The position numbers and the translations under genes are program-made. A stretch of DNA of 64,000 bases. Origin: Nitrospirota bacterium (GTDB lineage: Bacteria; JACPQY01). This document shows, piece after piece, positions 60,965-64,000 of this stretch. The stretch spans positions 1 to 64,000 of the forward strand of contig JACPAV010000024.1 of the NCBI GenBank assembly GCA_016180645.1. The letters run 5' to 3'. Every line of letters begins with the position of its first letter. The first letter of the stretch is position 1. The notes under the pieces were generated by a model. It saw nothing but the letters and a program-made list of their open reading frames with translations. It had not been told where the DNA came from and did no database searches.

Positions 60965-63900
60965 ATGAACCATTTCACGAGACACAGATTTCAAATCCTT
61001 GCCGCAGTCCTCTCGACCGCGATGATATGCGGCGGCAGAGCGGCCCGGGCTCAATCTTCCTCGCCTCCTTCCGCACCGGACGCGAGCAGGATGACCGTGA
61101 CCATGAACCCCCCGGGGATCCACGATACGCTCACGGGATCGGCCGGCGCGGTGGGACCCTGGCTGTCGGTCTGGGTCTTCAAGGATTCCTCGTTGACGGT
61201 TCAAATCGGATCCGGCATCGGACAAGAGGATGGTTCTTTCCCCGCCATCGACATCGGGGACAATCAGGCCGACTCGTGGAACAAGGTCTATGTGGTTGCG
61301 GCGGACGCGATCTTTGTGAAGAGCCCGGCAACCACCATGATCAACGATGTCACCCCTCCGAATACCGGTATTACGTCGAGTCCGCCATACTCGACCAACC
61401 TCACGTACGCAAACCTCTATTTCACCGCCACACAGACCGGGTCAACGTTCCAGTGCAAGCTGGATGCTCAAAGCTACGCCGTTTGCACCTCGCCGGCGTC
61501 CTACTCGGGTCTCGGCGTGGGAACGCATAGGTTCTACGTCAAGGCCACCGACGTGGCAGGGAACATGGATGCGACGCCGGCAATCAAGTCTTGGACGATC
61601 GACTTGACCCCGCCGAACACTACGATGACGTCCTTCCCGCCGAGCCCGACCAACCAGACCACGGCGGCCTTCTCATTCAGTTCGAACGAATCCGGATCGA
61701 GTTTCCGCTGCCGAATGGATTCCGCGGCCTCTTATTCGGTGTGCTCTTCGCCCAAAACCACCTCGAACCTGGCCGCCGGAGTGCACACCTTCTACGTCTA
61801 CGCCGTCGATCGCGCCGGCAACTCGGATGCCACGCCCGCGAGCTACAGTTGGACGATAGACCTCACGTCTCCCGACACGACCCTGAGCGCCACCGACGGT
61901 TTTTCCGTGTTGAGCTCGGGTGAGATCACCACGTCGACGTTCGTCCAATTCACTTTCGGCAGCACCGAATCCTCATCCTTCTTCTGTCAACTCGACATTG
62001 GCACGCCCGCCCCGTGCGGCTCTCCCGTTGAATTCACCGTCAGCCAGGGAGCCCACGCGTTCAGCGTCTACGCCGTTGACCAGGCGGGAAACAATGACCC
62101 GACCCCGGCCGGCATTACCTGGACGGTCGATACCCCTCCGACGGTCCGGCTGCTGACGGCCCCTCCGCCGTGGACAAACACGGCTGAAGCCACGTTCGCG
62201 TTCTCCGCCTCGGAAGAGGGCTGCCTGTTCGAATGTGCACTGGACACCGAATCCTTCTCACCGTGCGTGTCGCCTTTTCCCTCGCCCGCCCAATCGGATG
62301 GCAACCATGCCTTCCACGTGAAGGCGACCGACACGGGCGGCGCCGTGTCCCCTACCGTGCATCACACCTGGTCGGTGGATACGGTCGTTCCTGATACCCT
62401 CATGACTCCTGATCCCCCCCTGACGACGGGACCCGACGCGACGTTCGGATTCGTCTCGTCCGAGCCGAGCACGTCGTCGTTCGAATGCTCCCTGGATGGG
62501 GGGCTGTATCGGGCGTGTGTGCCCGCCGCGTCCTACACCTTCCTGCCCGCGGGGAGCCACGCGTTTTCGGTCCGCGCGCGCGACCTCGCCGGGAACGTGG
62601 ATCCCATGCCCGCCTCGCATGCGTGGACCGTGGATGTGGAGCGGCCGAGTTTCGGAGGAGTGATTTCTGCGACCGCCATTTCGGCGTCCATGATGGCGCT
62701 TTCATGGGAGCCGGCAACGGACAACCTCAGCCCATCGGATCGGATCTCGTACAGAATCTGTCAGTCGTCTTTCTCCGGCGACTGCGGGTCGAATTTCGTC
62801 GCCACGGCCACGGCCCCCTCCGGCGCCACGTCCTATTCCCAAGAGGCATTGATGGCCTCAACGTCCTACTTCTTCGTCGTTCGCGCCGTGGATGAAGCCG
62901 GGAACGAGGATTGGAATGTCAATGAGGTCACGGCCCGCACCCTTGCTGCGCCCGGCTCGCTGCTCATGACCCTGAATGGCGATCGCGCCGGCGGGAACTT
63001 CGGCACGGCGGGGACGGTTCTGGGCGACATCGATGGGGATGGCAAGGATGAGTTCGCCGTGAGCCAGCCCGGTTCCTGGGATGGGTCGGGCCAAGTCTTT
63101 GTGTATTCCTGGGCGGACCCGATGGCCTCGCCAAGTGGACTGGACCTGCGCTATCAGATCCCGAATCCGGGCAATTCCAGGGCTTTCGGCGACATGGTGC
63201 AAGGGGGTGGGGATGTCAACGGGGACGGCACGCCCGACCTCCTCATCTCGGGGCGGTGGGATACCGAAGGCGGTGACAGCGTGTACGTACACTCCGGTCG
63301 CGATGGCTCGCTGCTGTTCCGGCTGCAATCGCCCGCCTTGGACGATGGGTTCGGCTGGTCGGCCGCGATACTTGACGATCTCGATCGAGACGGCCATGCC
63401 GAGGTTCTGGTCGGCGCGCCCCGCGCCTATGACATGTTCGGGCGGGCCGGCCTCGCCTACCTTTACTCCGGAGCCGACGGCACACTTCTGCGTGCGCCGT
63501 GCAACATGGCGTACAGCGAGACCGAATTCGGGTACTCCGTGTCAGCGATCGGCGACGTGGACGGCGATGGCACGGGCGACTACGCCATCGGTGCGCCGCG
63601 CGACCTTTCGGACGGTCCCTCGCCGAATCGGACCGGTGTGGTCTGGGTATTCTCCGGGGCGGAGGGCAATCTGCTGTACCACAAGACCGGGACGAACGAC
63701 TTGGAGAGATTCGGGCACGTCGTCTCCGGCGGTTTCGATTTGAAGGGGGATGGCTCACCGGACTTGGTGGTGGCTTCCTCCCAGTGGGGAAACGTCACGC
63801 TTCATGCCCTCTCGGGTAGGGACGGATCGGTGCTGTGGCAGAAGACCGATGTCGCCCTGCCCATCTCCATCTCTCGCGACCTCAACGGCGACGGCTTTGC

Positions 63901-64000
63901 CGACATTCTGATCCGATCCAACGCCTTGTCCGGCGTGGACGGCTCGTGGCTTTTCAACATGCCGATGCCCGTCCCATCGATTCAGCCCATGATGGGAGAT
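60965..64000 (+). CDS. Partial large surface protein: Ig-like repeats, FN3 domain and FG-GAP repeats; C-terminus off the right edge
   Basis: The frame is open from the ATG at 60965 (AAGGAGGATCTTC before it) to base 64000 (1012 codons). A signal peptide (residues 1-~30, ARAQ) is followed by five or more Ig-like repeats of ~90 residues, each with F-C-LD ... C--P ... G-H-F-V-A-D-AGN ... PA---W-(I/V)D and a disulfide-type Cys pair. Then come an FN3-like domain (MMALSWEPATDNLSPSDRISYRI) and integrin-like FG-GAP repeats with Ca-binding DxDxDG loops (LGDIDGDGKDEFAVSQPGS; GGDVNGDGTPDLLISG; IGDVDGDGTGDYAIGAPR). It is secreted or cell-surface, probably adhesive. The Ig-like module resembles one in the protein at 1-2094. 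Confidence 0.85.
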   Translation, partial: MNHFTRHRFQILAAVLSTAMICGGRAARAQSSSPPSAPDASRMTVTMNPPGIHDTLTGSAGAVGPWLSVWVFKDSSLTVQIGSGIGQEDGSFPAIDIGDNQADSWNKVYVVAADAIFVKSPATTMINDVTPPNTGITSSPPYSTNLTYANLYFTATQTGSTFQCKLDAQSYAVCTSPASYSGLGVGTHRFYVKATDVAGNMDATPAIKSWTIDLTPPNTTMTSFPPSPTNQTTAAFSFSSNESGSSFRCRMDSAASYSVCSSPKTTSNLAAGVHTFYVYAVDRAGNSDATPASYSWTIDLTSPDTTLSATDGFSVLSSGEITTSTFVQFTFGSTESSSFFCQLDIGTPAPCGSPVEFTVSQGAHAFSVYAVDQAGNNDPTPAGITWTVDTPPTVRLLTAPPPWTNTAEATFAFSASEEGCLFECALDTESFSPCVSPFPSPAQSDGNHAFHVKATDTGGAVSPTVHHTWSVDTVVPDTLMTPDPPLTTGPDATFGFVSSEPSTSSFECSLDGGLYRACVPAASYTFLPAGSHAFSVRARDLAGNVDPMPASHAWTVDVERPSFGGVISATAISASMMALSWEPATDNLSPSDRISYRICQSSFSGDCGSNFVATATAPSGATSYSQEALMASTSYFFVVRAVDEAGNEDWNVNEVTARTLAAPGSLLMTLNGDRAGGNFGTAGTVLGDIDGDGKDEFAVSQPGSWDGSGQVFVYSWADPMASPSGLDLRYQIPNPGNSRAFGDMVQGGGDVNGDGTPDLLISGRWDTEGGDSVYVHSGRDGSLLFRLQSPALDDGFGWSAAILDDLDRDGHAEVLVGAPRAYDMFGRAGLAYLYSGADGTLLRAPCNMAYSETEFGYSVSAIGDVDGDGTGDYAIGAPRDLSDGPSPNRTGVVWVFSGAEGNLLYHKTGTNDLERFGHVVSGGFDLKGDGSPDLVVASSQWGNVTLHALSGRDGSVLWQKTDVALPISISRDLNGDGFADILIRSNALSGVDGSWLFNMPMPVPSIQPMMGD

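Overview
This 64-kb window is GC-rich and densely coded, and comes from an unidentified, probably uncultured Gram-negative-type bacterium. The evidence for that cell type is Tat signals, lipobox lipoproteins, an aa3-type oxidase and periplasmic molybdoenzymes. Surface proteins with DNDCDG (MopE-like) and FG-GAP repeats, and many kinds of small dispersed palindromes, recall Myxococcota/Deltaproteobacteria-like lineages or metagenomic candidate phyla. No rRNA, tRNA, CRISPR array or transposase was seen, so the phylum cannot be fixed from the window.

Layout. (1) 1-2094: partial surface lipoprotein with DNDCDG repeats (minus). (2) 2282-10579: minus-strand run of TetR, two glycosidase-like lipoproteins, a GMC oxidoreductase with its small partner, and a histidine kinase/response regulator pair. 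(3) 10923-15206: 1427-residue CoA-enzyme activase (plus), preceded by a perfect 20-bp palindrome that is a candidate TetR operator. (4) 15288-20834: Rrf2 regulator and an aa3-type cytochrome c oxidase operon with two small membrane proteins and a cupredoxin-like protein (minus). (5) 21219-28337: plus-strand operon for a nitrite-oxidoreductase/nitrate-reductase-like (NXR-clade) enzyme: catalytic subunit, an 82-residue unknown, four-cluster Fe-S subunit, TorD-type chaperone, and a dihaem cytochrome c fused to a haem-b gamma domain. (6) 28338-31050: accessory patch with an aspartyl-protease-like gene, an orphan gene flanked by inverted repeats, a gene remnant and a toxin-antitoxin pair. (7) 58085-31088: about 27 kb, read leftwards almost entirely through stop/start overlaps. 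(8) 58327-64000: plus-strand MBL-fold protein, membrane protein, methyltransferase and a large partial Ig/FN3/FG-GAP surface protein.

The centrepiece is region 7. One TetR-headed gene run carries FOUR paralogous catalytic subunits of the ethylbenzene dehydrogenase / steroid C25 dehydrogenase type (type II DMSO reductase family). They share two Fe-S beta subunits, one haem-b gamma subunit, one chaperone and one small cytochrome b. Downstream in the same run are an APH-fold kinase, two unknown proteins, an SRPBCC protein, two acyl-CoA dehydrogenases (one lacking the usual catalytic Glu), an SCP2-type thiolase, a broken acyl-CoA ligase, a ferredoxin, a nitroreductase-fold protein and a methyltransferase. 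I infer a pathway that hydroxylates an unactivated C-H bond of a hydrophobic substrate (steroid/terpenoid side chain, alkyl-aromatic or alkane) with water, then shortens the product as a CoA ester. Electrons would pass to the NXR/nitrate-reductase-like enzyme and/or the oxidase.

A second theme is small palindromic or degenerate tandem elements inserted IN FRAME in real genes: the MopE-like protein, GMC oxidoreductase, TorD chaperone, nitroreductase, activase, and the hinge behind the signal peptide of three catalytic subunits.
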